From Paenibacillus sp. FSL R5-0912 (lineage in GTDB: Bacteria > Bacillota > Bacilli > Paenibacillales > Paenibacillaceae): 64,000 nt of DNA. A program made the translations under genes and the position numbers. This document shows positions 34,212 through 47,000 of the stretch, piece by piece; the first letter of the stretch is position 1, and the number at the start of each line of letters is the position of its first letter. Below the pieces are notes generated by a model, which had not been told where the DNA came from, ran no database searches, and saw nothing but the letters and a program-made list of their open reading frames with translations. The stretch is taken from positions 4,092,001 through 4,156,000 of the forward strand of contig NZ_CP009282.1 of assembly GCF_000758605.1 (NCBI RefSeq), written 5' to 3'.

Positions 34212-37200
34212 TTAGATTCCCCCCCAGCATTCTCTCAACTTCGTCTACCCCGGCTTCTCCGTTCAGCAACTTGGTAAGCATCTCATCCAGCAGCGCAGTC
34301 CCCGCCAAAGCCGCCGAATCTGCTTCCGCCGCCCTCGTGTTCTGCGCCGAAGACGTCAAATCTCTTCCTGAAAGACAGGAGAAACGCACCGCCGGCTGGC
34401 CTGAGCTGTCGAGCAGCAGCAAATCGAACTGCATATCCTGCTCCTTCGCATAAGCGGCAGGCGCAACCAGACAATAGCTCACAGGTGTCAACGGTCTGTA
34501 GACCTCTACAGTCTGTAAGGCAAACGGAACAAAGGTTCCATACTGCCGCTGGCCGCTGAGCACCGAATACAATGCTGTCTGCATCGCTCCGTCAGCAAAT
34601 CCGGGATGCAGGATATATTCCTGAAGCGGCATTTGCGTGTGTACCGGCAGTGTCAGCTTGGACAAGGTGCCGTGATCCCCGGTATATACCGCTTCAATGG
34701 TCCGCAGATTCGGGCCGTATTTCATTCCGTGAGCCGAGAACAGCTCATAACAGTCTTCGCGGTAACGGGTGTGGCTGGCTGTTTGGAGGATGCGCGGAAT
34801 ATCCACAGCATTCACATCCGCGGCTTCGGCTTCACCGTCCGTATAATTCACCGTACAGGTGCAGTACAGTACTCTTTGACCGTTCCCGTTCAGGGAATAG
34901 ATACTGGCTCCTATCCCGTCTTCCTGGGCAACCAGCGCCACAAAGATGTCCTGGACATCCTTGTCTGCCGGCAGCTCCAGCGTTCTGCGCCATTTCACAT
35001 CGTTCACCGACTGCACCTTCCACTCCCGGCTGGAGAGCGCCCCTGCCCGCCAGGCCATTTCGAGATAGACCACTCCCGGCAGCACCATCCGGCCTTGGAC
35101 CACATGATCGCGCAGGTAGGCATCGGCTGCGCTTAAGCTTTTTTTGTAGCATTGCTCCTCAAATACCGATTCATTGGAATCGATGACCGCCGCCAGCGCT
35201 AAGGGTTTGCTGCTGAATACTGCTGCAGCGGCTTCCGCCGAGTTATACCAGTAGCGTGTCCGGTCGAACGGATAAGTCGGTAAGGAGATTCTGCCCGGCT
35301 TGCTCTGCGCATACAGCAGCTGCCAGTTGAAGCTCACCCCGCTAACCCACAATCTGCAGAGCTGGCTCAGCTTGCCGGACTGCAGCAGGGACAGCAGGAA
35401 GGCTTCCCCTTCCTCACTTTCCGAGAAAACGTCGCGGATCTCGCTGCCGGCGCTGATATTTCCCGCATAGACCTCGGAGACTTTGCGGCTGCCGGCCAGA
35501 AACTGGTTCAGCTTCTCCCTCAGCTCCTGCGTACCGGATACCACGATCGCCAGTCTTTCTTCCATGGGCTCCCGGCCAACCTGAAGTGTATAGATCAGCT
35601 CTTCCAGGCGGAAATCATAGACGGCCGTACGGTTCGCATCTATTGCGCTTTCCACATCTTCCGTTGATTCTGCCGTTCCCGCTCCAAGTCCGTGGCTGGC
35701 CGTAATGGCTGCAGAACCCAGCTGCTCCAGCAGATGACCGGCAATGCCTTCAATCGTGGCGCTGCCCGTCAGGAGGCCCATAGGCAGCCGGACCGGATAA
35801 GCTTCATAAAGAGCGTCCGCAGCAGCCATCAGCTCTTCTTTGGACAGGCCGTATTCCTCAATGGCCTCCTTGGCGCTGATGTATGCAGGCAGGAGGGCCG
35901 ATTGCAGGAAGCAGGCGGTGATGTCGGCGATCACATATTTTCTAAGTGCAGTGCTGCTGATCTCTTCCGGCGCATTTCCCTGCCACACCGTGTGCAGATC
36001 AATGTAATCAAGGACATGCTTGGCATAAGCGTTCAGCCGGTCCTTGTTTTTGGCGGATAAAATAAAGATGTACGGCCCGCAGCCGCGGTCAATGTGCGGT
36101 GCGGACAAGACACTTTCCGGCTTCCCCATGTATTCCTCCAGGATGACATGCACGTTCGTGCCGCCTGCGCCGAATGAGCTTACCGCCGCGTAACGCGGGC
36201 ATTCCTTGGACACGCCCCCCTCTTCAATAATGGCAGGCTTCCACTCTTCCAGGCGGCGCTGAACATAGAAAGGGGTCTCCGCAAAGTTAATATTCGGATT
36301 CAGCACCTCGGAATGGAGCGAGGGTACAAGCTGCCTATGCTTCATTTGCAGCAGCACTTTAATGATGGAGACCACCCCGGCCGCCGATTCCAGATGACCG
36401 ACATTGCTTTTGACCGAGCCGATTGCGCAGTACTGGTTATCTGCCGTCCGGGTTCTGAAGGCTTTGGTCAAGCCGCTGATCTCTATCGGATCACCGAGCG
36501 CGGTTCCCGTTCCATGTGCCTCCATATAGCTGATATGCCGTGGATGGACGCCCGATTTGCGCAGCGCCTCCGCGATAATATTCGACTGCGCATTCGGATT
36601 GGGAACGGTGTAGCCGTTCGTCTTGCCGCCATGGTTGATCGAGGTTCCCCGGATCACCCCATAGATGTTGTCTCCGTCCTCCATTGCTTTGGCGAGCGGC
36701 TTCAGCAGCAGTGCACCCACCCCTTCGCCGGGCACATACCCGTCTCCGCCGCTGCCGAAGGCGCGGCATTTGCCTTCACTCGAGGCGAACCGCTGATTGC
36801 AGAGGAACAGATACTTATCTGGGTGAATGGTGACATTCACTCCCCCCGCGATCGCAATCTCGCTGTCTCCCCGGTAAATGCTCTCGCAGGCGAGATGCAG
36901 CGCAGTAAGCGACGAGGAACACATCGTATCCAGCGCAATGCTGGGCCCGCTCCAATTAAAGAAATAGGACACCCGGTTGGCGATAGAGGCATACGACGAG
37001 CTGAGTGTCAGGGTATTTCCTTTGGCGGTCTCCTCCGCTCCGTACAATTGATAGTGGCCGTACATGACACCGACGAACACACCTGTCTTACTGTTCCACA
37101 GGGATTGCCGGGTATAGCCGCCATCCTCAATGGCGCTGTGTGCACTCTCCAGGAAAAGGCGTTCCTGCGGGTCTAGCTGCTCCGCATCCCTTGGCGTCAG

Positions 37201-38022
37201 CTGAAAAAACAGCGGATCAAAGCAGTTATATTCGTCGATAAAACCGCCCCATTTGCTGTACACTTTGCCTTTCTTGCCTTTCTCCGGATCGTAGAACCGG
37301 CTGTGATCCCACCGCTGCGGCGGAATCTCGGAAATGCAGTCCACACCATTCTTCAGATTATTCCAGAATTCATCCAGGTTCCGGGCACCCGGAAAAACGC
37401 CGCTGATGCCAATGATCGCAATCCCCTCGTCCTTTGCCGGATGAGCCTGCTCCACTTCCTGGTCCCGGCTCTTGCCGGGCGTTACGAAGGATCTATATTT
37501 CTTCGAAGGTTCATCACTCTTCTTGTGAACCGGTGCAAGGTCTGCCGCCGGTACGGCGGGCTTAACCGCCTGGTGATTCTCGCGGGTCTGCCGGTACCCG
37601 GCCTGCCCTTCCAGCAGCTCCCGCTGATTCTGTACAAAATACCCGGCAAGCTCAGCCAAGTTACCGTATTCGAACATCAGCGTCTTCGGAAGATTCGGAA
37701 AATCCTTGTCCAGCAGCGAGTTGATCTCCATAATCGCCACCGAATCCACCCCGTACTTCTCCAGGCTCTGCCCCGCATTGATCCGGTCTGTGTCCAGACC
37801 GATGACCTGCGAGAGCAGCCCCTTCAAATACTGGACAGTATAGTCATGAAGCCCCTGGCCTCCCTGTGCCTCTGCATTTGATCCGGTTGCCCGCTTGGTG
37901 TCTGCTGGCACTGCGGGCTGGCTTTTCAGCTGCCGGATCAGCGTATAGCCCTGCTCGGGGTCTATCTCTCCCCGCTTGATCTGCTCCAGAATTCTGCCCA
38001 TTTCCAGGTTTGCGTCACTCAT
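34195..38022 (-). CDS. Trans-AT PKS protein E: ACP-KS-DH
   Basis: A 1275-residue protein. N-terminal docking hairpin (MGRILEQIKRGEIDPEQGY); ACP Ser94 (YGVDSVAI), which accepts the chain from the last KS-DH-KR of protein D; KS about 203-640 with Cys368 in DTMCSSS, EAHGTGT and NVGH; an ACP-like insert around residues 690-770 with Lys at the Ser position; linker ending LPTYPFDRTRYW; DH about 935-1230 with His973 in RDHVVQGRMVLPG and Asp1144 in LHPGFADGAMQ, so it looks active; C-terminal docking segment LLDEMLTKLLNGEAGVDEV. The KR for this module is at the start of protein F. The ATG at 38022 overlaps the D stop as ATGA with GGGGGG 6 bases upstream; a GTG at 38040 in the same frame is rejected. 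Confidence 0.94.
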   Translation of the reverse strand: MSDANLEMGRILEQIKRGEIDPEQGYTLIRQLKSQPAVPADTKRATGSNAEAQGGQGLHDYTVQYLKGLLSQVIGLDTDRINAGQSLEKYGVDSVAIMEINSLLDKDFPNLPKTLMFEYGNLAELAGYFVQNQRELLEGQAGYRQTRENHQAVKPAVPAADLAPVHKKSDEPSKKYRSFVTPGKSRDQEVEQAHPAKDEGIAIIGISGVFPGARNLDEFWNNLKNGVDCISEIPPQRWDHSRFYDPEKGKKGKVYSKWGGFIDEYNCFDPLFFQLTPRDAEQLDPQERLFLESAHSAIEDGGYTRQSLWNSKTGVFVGVMYGHYQLYGAEETAKGNTLTLSSSYASIANRVSYFFNWSGPSIALDTMCSSSLTALHLACESIYRGDSEIAIAGGVNVTIHPDKYLFLCNQRFASSEGKCRAFGSGGDGYVPGEGVGALLLKPLAKAMEDGDNIYGVIRGTSINHGGKTNGYTVPNPNAQSNIIAEALRKSGVHPRHISYMEAHGTGTALGDPIEISGLTKAFRTRTADNQYCAIGSVKSNVGHLESAAGVVSIIKVLLQMKHRQLVPSLHSEVLNPNINFAETPFYVQRRLEEWKPAIIEEGGVSKECPRYAAVSSFGAGGTNVHVILEEYMGKPESVLSAPHIDRGCGPYIFILSAKNKDRLNAYAKHVLDYIDLHTVWQGNAPEEISSTALRKYVIADITACFLQSALLPAYISAKEAIEEYGLSKEELMAAADALYEAYPVRLPMGLLTGSATIEGIAGHLLEQLGSAAITASHGLGAGTAESTEDVESAIDANRTAVYDFRLEELIYTLQVGREPMEERLAIVVSGTQELREKLNQFLAGSRKVSEVYAGNISAGSEIRDVFSESEEGEAFLLSLLQSGKLSQLCRLWVSGVSFNWQLLYAQSKPGRISLPTYPFDRTRYWYNSAEAAAAVFSSKPLALAAVIDSNESVFEEQCYKKSLSAADAYLRDHVVQGRMVLPGVVYLEMAWRAGALSSREWKVQSVNDVKWRRTLELPADKDVQDIFVALVAQEDGIGASIYSLNGNGQRVLYCTCTVNYTDGEAEAADVNAVDIPRILQTASHTRYREDCYELFSAHGMKYGPNLRTIEAVYTGDHGTLSKLTLPVHTQMPLQEYILHPGFADGAMQTALYSVLSGQRQYGTFVPFALQTVEVYRPLTPVSYCLVAPAAYAKEQDMQFDLLLLDSSGQPAVRFSCLSGRDLTSSAQNTRAAEADSAALAGTALLDEMLTKLLNGEAGVDEVERMLGGNLSEINY
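35705..35955 (-). other. ACP-like insert without attachment serine in KS linker of protein E
   Basis: An insert of about 80 residues sits inside the KS flanking linker of protein E. Helix I is YVIADITACFLQSALLPAYI, the central turn is IEEYGLSKEELMAAADAL and the last helix is TIEGIAGHLLEQLG. Aligned with the GLDS turn of true ACPs, the attachment Ser is replaced by Lys, with a Ser one place earlier (35842-35844) where Asp is usual. It is therefore most likely not a working carrier. It matches in place and shape the inserts in proteins B and G. Confidence 0.6.
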
Positions 38023-41000
38023 CGTAGGCCCCCCATCCACTGTTCCACTTCCGCTTCGCTCATCTCTCCGGCCTGCAGCCGGGTCAGCAGGTCAACAATG
38101 GCCTCCTTGTCCTCTAGCGGAACTTCTTGCACCGGTGTGTTTTTTTCCAGCTTGAACGCATGATCAATCTTGGGCTTGTTCCCCGCAGCAACTATGATAT
38201 TGCCGCAGCCCGCCTGGCAGATGGCTTCAAAAGCCCGGATGCCCGTATCTTCATCCATCATGCTCATGCCCAGGTAGCTGGAATAGAATGCCGACTCGCT
38301 ATCGGGAATTTCAAATCCCCCGTCCTTCCACAGCGGCCAATTGACCGAAATCGTCTGGCCCTTGCGCTTCCCTTGTGACACTGATTCATTTCTGAGCTGT
38401 GCATAACGGTCCATGAAGCTGTTGGCCATGGCATAATAACCGACGCCCAGATCACCCAGCTCCACCGAAATGGAGGAAAAGAGGATCAGAAAACCGAGAT
38501 CAAAATCCGTACTGAACAGGTCCAGGTGGATCAAGCCTTGTACCTTGGAATTCATGATCTCCCGGCCTGCCGCGCGGTCCGCTTCCGTTACGGGTACTGA
38601 TCCGCCTTGGCCTGCACAGTGGATGATACCGTCAAGCACGCCGAACCCGCTTTTGATGATGCCCATGATCTTCTTCACATCCCCGGCGCTTGCGATATCG
38701 CCCTGAAGATAACGGCCCTCTCCTCCAAGCCGCTCCAGCTCCTCCATGAAGACATCCGTCCGCTCACTTGCCGGCTGTCTGCCGGTGCAAATAACGGTGG
38801 CCTGGTAAGTGCGGGCAAGATATCTGGCAAAAATCATACCCAGCACGCCTGTACCGCCCGGAATCAGATACACACCGTTTTCTTTAAAAACAACGGTGCT
38901 TGACACGGCTGCCTTCCTGCCGCCAAGCTCCAGCGGCTTAATCTTGCGCACCTGCCGCTGTTCTACGGTATAGCGGATATCCGTATGACCTGTGTTCTCT
39001 GAAGAGAACAGCTCCTGATAAAGTCTTTCCTGGAAGCCCACACCGCTGATTGTATGGTCATCCGCCGATACGCTGGCAATCTGGAACTTATGGTGCAGCG
39101 TTACAATCGACTTCGCGAAGCTGGTAAGCAGTTCATGAGGAGCCGAGAAGGCTCCCTGGTCTGTCCGGTAGATGAACAGCAGCTTCAGGGGCTGCTGTCC
39201 GTACACCTGAACGAAGGCTTTAAACAGTGAGACGACGGAAAATACGCCGTTCTCCAGCATCTCTGTCAGCACAGGCTGGATCATGTCATCACTTAGCGCA
39301 GTCAGCCGCAGCGGCGCTGCCGTTCCTGCCCACTGATGCAGGACATGGGTGGCGTCAAAGCCGCTCTCCCGCAGCTCCTGCAGCAGTCTCACATAATCCG
39401 CTTCCCTCTGCGGGTTAATCGCCATATGATTTCCCTGACGTGCCCGGTATTCCGTATGCGGTGTAATCCAGACGCAGCCGTCTGCTCCGCTTGGCATCAT
39501 GTGCAGCGGCGGATGAGCGGCATCCTTATCACCGTTGCCCCCGCCGCCTGCCGGTTCGCCAAAGATCAGAACATTCCGCCGCTCTGCACCCATTACCGGG
39601 ACAAGCGCTTCATTCTCATAGACCGGAGTATAGTAGAATATCTCCTCCTCCGGGCGACGGCCTTCCGGCTTACCGGCAAACGGCCGGACGATGAAATCCT
39701 CGATTCTGACCACTTCATGGCCGTCCAGGTCGAGAATGGCAATATCAAAAATGTTCAGTCCCTGGTTGTTCTCTCCCGGCTGCTCCTTCACCCGGGTGTA
39801 CACATAGCAGTCGGCAGGAATTGGTGCGAATATCCCGATGTTCCCCATCGAGAACGGAATGTGCGTGGCTCTGCCTGCTTCATCCCTGCCTGCGGCCACC
39901 GAGCGTACCGCCCCGTCGAATAACGCGGGGTGAAGTACAAATTCAGGCAATGCGGCTCTGTAGGCCTCGTTCAGGGACAAGCGGGCCAGCGTCTCTTCCT
40001 TCCCGCTCAGCACCTCTTCTGTCACCTGGAAGGAAGGACCGTAATCGAACCCAATTCCTTTGAATACATGCTGGTAGCATTCGTATTTATCCTTGCGGCC
40101 CGGGCAGCGGCCCTTGATTCCATCCAGGTCCAGGCTCCGGCTTCTCCGGGATGCAGGCACCTCAGCGAATTCCAGAACGCCTCTGGAATGCACAACCTTG
40201 CCGCTCCGGGCATTACTGAAGATTTCATAATGCACGGCCTCCCCTTCAGGCTCCAGAACGATATCCAGGTCCATGGAATCCTCTGTCATCACCACCGGCT
40301 TCAGCCAGACAATGTCCCGGACCGCGCTGACTGTGGCTTCGGCTGCAATTTCACCTGCAGCTCTGGCCATCTCAATGTAAGTGACCCCGGGCAGCAGCAT
40401 CTGCTCCGCAACGATATGATCCCGCAGGTAGAACTGCTCGACAGAGAGCCGCTTGCGGAACCGCTGCTCGCGCAGTGTGGAGATATTGACATCCACCAGC
40501 GGGTGCAGCGGGTGCAGAGAGAGCAGCCCTTCAGGCATTAGACCGTTCTCCGCTTGTCCGTTCGCTGCAGTTACAGCTATTCCTGTGCTGATGCTGCCCG
40601 TGTTCTCCAGCCAATATCGTTCTCTGGCAAAAGGATACAGCGGCAGGGAAACCTTCTGCGGCTTATAGCCTGCAAAGAGCAGACTCCAGTCAATCGGCGT
40701 GCCGAGGACCCATAGCTTCGCAATTCGTTCCAGCTGATTCTTGCGGGCCAGCGCGGCGATATAAGCAATGTCCTCGGGGTCATTCCCGAGAATGGCGGCT
40801 CCGTTCGTTAGCGCCGCAGCTGAATTGCCTTGGTGTACCCCTTCGTGGACAACACCGTCCGCAATAGCTTGCAGGGCTGACTTCAGTTCATCCAGTGTCG
40901 AGGCGGCAAAAGCCAGCCGTTCCTCCATTTCCTCCCGGCCCGTGCTCAGCGTGTAGGCGATATTTGCCAGTGTGTATTCTCCCGTAAGCGGTGCTTCCAG

Positions 41001-44000
41001 GAAACTGTGCAGCTCATGAATCTTCTCCATGAGTCGTTCCCGGTTCTTGGCGGACAATACGATCAGCTTGCTTCCGGTAATTTCTGCAGCGGCCTGCGCC
41101 GGTACGTATTCTTCGGCAATCAGGTGCACGTTGGCTCCGCCTGCCCCGAAGGAGCTGATGCCGGCTCTGCGCAACTCTCCGCTGCCCGGAGCTTGCTCCC
41201 AGCGGTCCAGGCTGCGCTGCACATAGAACGGTGTATCCTCGAAATGGATACCGCTGTTCAGTTCCTCCGTATGAATCGACGGTGCCAGCATCCGGTGCTT
41301 CATCTGCAGCATGACCTTGGCTACTGAGGCAATCCCTGCAGCAGATTCTAGATGTCCGATATTCGATTTGACCGAGCTGATCGAGCAGAACTGCTTCTCG
41401 TCCGTGTACTGGCCGAACGCCTTGGACAGTCCGGCAATTTCAATCGGGTCGCCCAGTGAGGTCCCGGTACCATGCGCTTCGAGACTGGTGATTGTTCTGG
41501 GATGTACGCCCGACTTGCGGAGGGCCTCGGCAATAGCCGCAGCCTGGGCACCCGGATTCGGCACGGTGTAGCCGCTGGTTTTACCGCCGGAATTCACTGC
41601 CGTACCCTTAATGACTCCGTAGATATGATCTCCGTCTTCTATGGCCTTGCTGAGCGGCTTGAGCAGAACTGCGCCCACACCTTCACTGGCCACATAACCG
41701 TCTCCGCCTTCGCCGAAGGCCCGGCATTTGCCTTCACTGGAGGCGAAGCGCTGGCTGCACAGGAACACGTATTTGTTGCGGTGGATCGTCACATTGACGC
41801 CTCCGGCAAGCGCAGCCTCGCTCTCACCGCTGCGGATACTCTCGCAGGCCAGATGAATCGCGGTCAGCGAGGAGGAGCACATGGTATCAACCGCCATGCT
41901 CGGCCCCTGGAAGTTGAACAAGTACGACACCCTGTTGGCGATGGACGCGAAGGACGAGTTAGGCGCTACCAGATTGCCTGAGGCGTAGCCTTCCGTCCCG
42001 ATAAGCTGATAATGGCCATACATGACGCCGACAAAAACACCGACCTTGGAGCGGGCGAGCTTCTCACGGGTGTATCCGGCATCCTCAACGGTGTGGTAGG
42101 CGCATTCCAGAAACAACCGTTCCTGCGGGTCCGTCAACTGGGCATCCCGCGGTGTCATCTGGAAGAATAACGGATCGAATTTGTCCACATCGTCGATAAA
42201 ACCGCCGTATTTGGTATAAATTTTGCCCTTCTTGCCCTTCTCCGCATCGTAGTCACGCATGTAATCCCAGCGGTCAGCGGGAATTTCGGTTATGCAGTCC
42301 CGGCCTTCCCTCAAGTTATCCCACAGCTCGGAAATATTGCCCGCCATCGGGAATCTGCCGTCCATGCCGATGACCGCGATATCCATACCGCCGTTGTTCA
42401 CCGCGTTTCTTACCGGCGGTGCAGCTTCCCCTGCCTTCGGCAGGAAGCGTCCGCCCTGCGCTGCGGCACCAGAGCGGCCGACAGAATTGCTGCTGTGCAT
42501 TTGCACTGCTGCACTTGCCGCAGCCTGCGGATCTACTGACAATTTCACCGCCTCCGGGTTCTGCGGCTGCTCAAGCTTCAATAGGGAAGCAAGCTGTGCT
42601 CCGTAATGCCCGGTGAAGTAACCGGCAAGCGATTCTACCGTGTTATATTCGTAAAATAATGTGGTCGGCAGTCCGCTGAAATCGCGCTGGAGCGACTCAT
42701 TCAGCTCCAGAATCATGATCGAATCCAGACCAAAGGCATCCAGCGGTGAAGCCTGGCCGATCCGGTCCTTGGAGATGCCCAGAGTCTTGGCAAGCAGGCT
42801 AACAAGATAAGCCTGCGTCCGTACCAGCAGTTCCCCGCTGTCAACGCTGCTGCTTGCTGATTGCGCCGCTGTCGCCGCCTGACCAGCTTGACCAGCTCCG
42901 CTTATACCGAGCACCCGGGCGATTTTGTGCGGATCGCCGTAGCCGACGAAGGCCTGCACGGCATCCTCTTTTAGCACAGCCTCCAGAATATCCAGGCCTG
43001 TTCTGCTGTCCAGCAGGTGCATGCCATAATAATCGGCCAGCACCTGCTGCTGGGCTGCGGCAACCTGATATCTTCCATCCTGCCAGAGCGGCCAGTTGAT
43101 GGATACGGTCTTGCCCTGCCGCTGATGCTGTGCGGCAAGACGGTCACGATAGACGGCAAACCGGTCCATGAAGCTATTGGCAGCCGCATAGCTGCCCGCT
43201 CCCATATCCCCGATCTGTGCAGAGGTGGACGAGAACAGGATGAACAAATCCAGCGCTTCCTCCTTGCTGGCCAGATCCAGATTCAGGGTCCCGTTGACTT
43301 TGGGGCCGAGAATGCGGGCAAAGCCTGCTTTGCTGCTCTCCGCTGCCTTCACCGTCTCGCCGATTCCGGCACAATGAAGGATGCCGTTAATCCCGCCGAA
43401 GCGAGCTTTGGCTTGTCCGATTAACCGGACTGTACCGCCCATGTCGGCAATATCGGCCTGAAGGTAGACCGCTTCTGCGCCAAGACCCGCCAAATGCTCC
43501 AGCTTCGCCTGAATTTCCACATCCACCTGCTGCCTTCCGGCCAGCACCAGCCTGGCTTGAACCGTAGCGGCCAGTTCAGCCGCCACCAGCATGCCGAGTG
43601 CTCCGGTGCCGCCGGTAATAATATAGACACCGCCTCTGATGAACCTGGATTCCCCGGCCTGGTGAAGCATGGGCTGCGGAAGGAGCTTCCGCAGATAACG
43701 TGCTCCGCCGTCGTATCTGATCTCTGTCCCGCTGGCAAGCTGCGGCGGCAGTAATTCTTGAACCAACCGCTCTGCAGCTTCTGCTGGTGCCGCTGCATTT
43801 AGCTGAACAAGACTCAGTTGGAACAACGGATGATCGGCAGAGATCGAATGGGCTAATCCGGCAGCCATTTCATTCAGCGGCGTCAGCACATGTTCTGCAC
43901 TGTCATAGGCATATAAGCATCTGATTCTGGACTTCGGCTTCGATGCTGACACCGCCTGCAAGAGATGCAGCAGGGAATACAGCCCTTGATCCATTTGCAC

Positions 44001-47000
44001 CTCCAGAAATTCCGCCAGCCCTTCTTGCAGACTTCCCGTATCTTCCAGCGCAGCCCCAACCCCTGCACCGGCATCGGCATTCACATTCCAGCCATGCACA
44101 ATATGCTGTAGCTCCACGCCCTGAGTGTTCAAAGCTTCCAGTAACCGGAGGTAATCCGCTGCCTGTCCCGGGTTGATCACATACTCTGTGCTGCTCAGCC
44201 GGGCATATCCGGCCCCGGTCTGAACCTGAATACAGCGGTCTGGCGCCAAGCCTTGCTGCGTAGCCTGGCCCCGGATAGAACCGGCCAAAGCCGCTGAGCC
44301 GAACACCACAATTGAGGACAACGCAGCGGATTCCTGCGGCAGACCAGCTTCTACCCATTCCGGAGCATACAGCGATAAACCGGCAGCTTGCCCGGGTGCG
44401 GCTCCTTTGGCTGTGGCGTACTGCTTAATCGAGAATCCAAACAGCCGCACAACCTCCCGGCCTTCAATATCTGTAATCCGGATATCATACTTCCGCGTTC
44501 CCTCATCATCCGTGCCGGTTGCCCCCTCTGCGGTCTTCGCATAGGCGTAGCACTGCCGGGGAACCTCACCGACCAGCTCCATACGGTCCAGGGCGAACGG
44601 CACCCGGAGTGTCAAGTCCTCATCGCTGCGGTTGCCTGCCCAGGAGAGCGACCGCACCGCACCGTCAATGATCGACGGATGCAGCACATAGTCCGCGTAA
44701 TCCGCTTCTAGATGCTCCGGCAGAGAAATTTCGGACAAGCCCTCCTGTATAGAGCCATAAGCAGTCTTCGTCACCCGGAAGGAGGGGCCATAATCGAAGC
44801 CGACGCCCTTGAAGATATGGTCATAACACTGTGCATGATCGAAGGTGGATGTACTTCTCTCCTTGATCATCGCAATCTCCAGCGTTTGGGCGGAAGCCGG
44901 TGTCTCCTGCAAAATAATCCCCGAGGAGTGCAGAACGCGCTGATCCCCGGCTTCACTGAACACCCGGTACTCCAGCTCTCCTGATTCAACAAGCCGGAAA
45001 GAGGTGTAAATTTCCTTCCGGTCTACCTCCAGCTCCGCGGCCTTAATCCACCGGACATCCTTCAGCCCCGTTACCGGGGTGATTCCCGCCAAAGCGGCAG
45101 CAGCTCGTACCATCTCCAGATAGGCTACACCAGGCAGCAGAACCTTCCCGCCAACCACGTGATCCTTCACAAAAAACTGGTCCAGCCGCAGCACTGTTCG
45201 GAATTTCTCCTCTTCCATAGTGGAGACATTGCTGTCAACCATCGGATGGAGTACGGCGGCAGCCGCTTCTGCGGAAGACAGCTTGGGAGCGATACGGCGT
45301 GTATTTTTACGGACCCAGCAGATTTCTCTGGCAAAAGGATACACCGGCAGCGGAATGCGTCTGCCCTTCCGGTTTACATACAGGCTGCTCCAGTCCACCG
45401 CCTCTCCGGAGGTCCATTGTTTCGGCAGCTCCGAAAGCTCCAGGGCTGTAACCGGCTGCGCCGATAAGCGGTCTACGGCTTTGGCGGACAGCGGTGGTGC
45501 AGCCGCAGGCTGTGCGGACACCTGACCGTAGCACACTGCATAGGCTTGTTCCGGCCCGGCGAGGCAGCTGCGCAGAATGTTCACCAGCTCCTCCTTGCCG
45601 GTGGCGGCAAAAGCCATCCGCTCCGCCATTTCTTCTCTTCCTGTCTGCAGCGTGAAGGCGATGTTATGCAGCGTAAGCTCTTCCTTATCACCATGAAGCG
45701 TCAGGTAGCTTAGAAGCTGCTGCACCTTTTGCTGAAGCTGGGGCTTGGTCTTTGCGGACAGAATGATCACGTTACCCTGCCCCGACTCCCCGGATTGCCC
45801 GGAACCGGAGCCAGAACCGGAAGAATCCATGGCGGCTGCAGGCGTATAATCCTCCAGTACCACATGGGCGTTCACCCCGCCGAAGCCGAAGGAGCTGACC
45901 CCCGCCCGTCTTGGCGCATCTTCAAGCGTTGTCCATTCCTGCGTCTTCTCCACGATATAAAAAGGCGAATGCTCTAGCTCGATATAAGGATTCAGCTGGT
46001 TAAAGTGAACGTTCCCCGGCAAAGTCTTATGCTTCATCGCCAGCACAACCTTCAGGATTCCGGCAATGCCTGCGGCGGCTTCCAAATGGCCGATATTGGT
46101 CTTGACCGCGCCCAGTCCGCAATACTGCTCCCGGCTCACCGGGATTCCGTGTCTGTGATACAGCTCTTTAAAAGCGCTTTTCAGCGCATTGATCTCCACC
46201 GGGTCACCCAGGCTGGTACCGGTGCCATGCGCTTCGATATAACCGATAGTATCCGGGGGAATGCCGGCTTTATCATAGGCTTCCACCAGCACCTCTGCCT
46301 GCGCCTTCGGATTCGGCACCGTCAGCGAGCTGACCTTGCCGCCATGATTGATCGCCGTTCCTTTGATAACCGCATATATATAATCCCCGTCTGCTTCGGC
46401 CTGGCTTAACGGCTTCAGAAGAACTGCTCCTGTACCTTCTCCGCGCACATAGCCGTTTGCGCTTTGATCGAAGGTTTTGCAGCGTCCGTCCGGTGACAGC
46501 ATGCCTGCACGGCTGAAGGAGATGTGCAGGGTTGGGGCGGCAATCACGTTCACACCGCCGGCAATCGCCTGTTCGCAGTCGCCGTTCTGAATACTCTCCA
46601 CCGCCCGGTGCACGGCCACCAGGGAACTGGAGCAGGCCGTATCAATCGGCTCGCTTGGTCCGCGGAAATTGAGCAGGTAAGAAATCCGGTTGGCGAGTAC
46701 GCAGTGAGAGCTGCCTGTGGAAGAATAAGCTTCAATCTCGATGTCGTTATCCTGCAGAAGAGTGCTGTAATCATTCGTAGAGACCCCGACGAACAGCCCC
46801 ACCTTCTTGCCTGACAGCGCCGAAGCCTTATATCCGGCATCCTCAAGGGTGGACCACACGGTTTCCAGGAATATCCGCTGCTGCGGGTCCATCAGATCGG
46901 CTTCACGCGGGTTAATGCCGAAGAAGCCCGGGTCAAACTTGTCGATGTCCTTCATGAAGCCGCCCCAGCAGGAGATCGGCTTGTCCGGGCCGCGGCCCTT

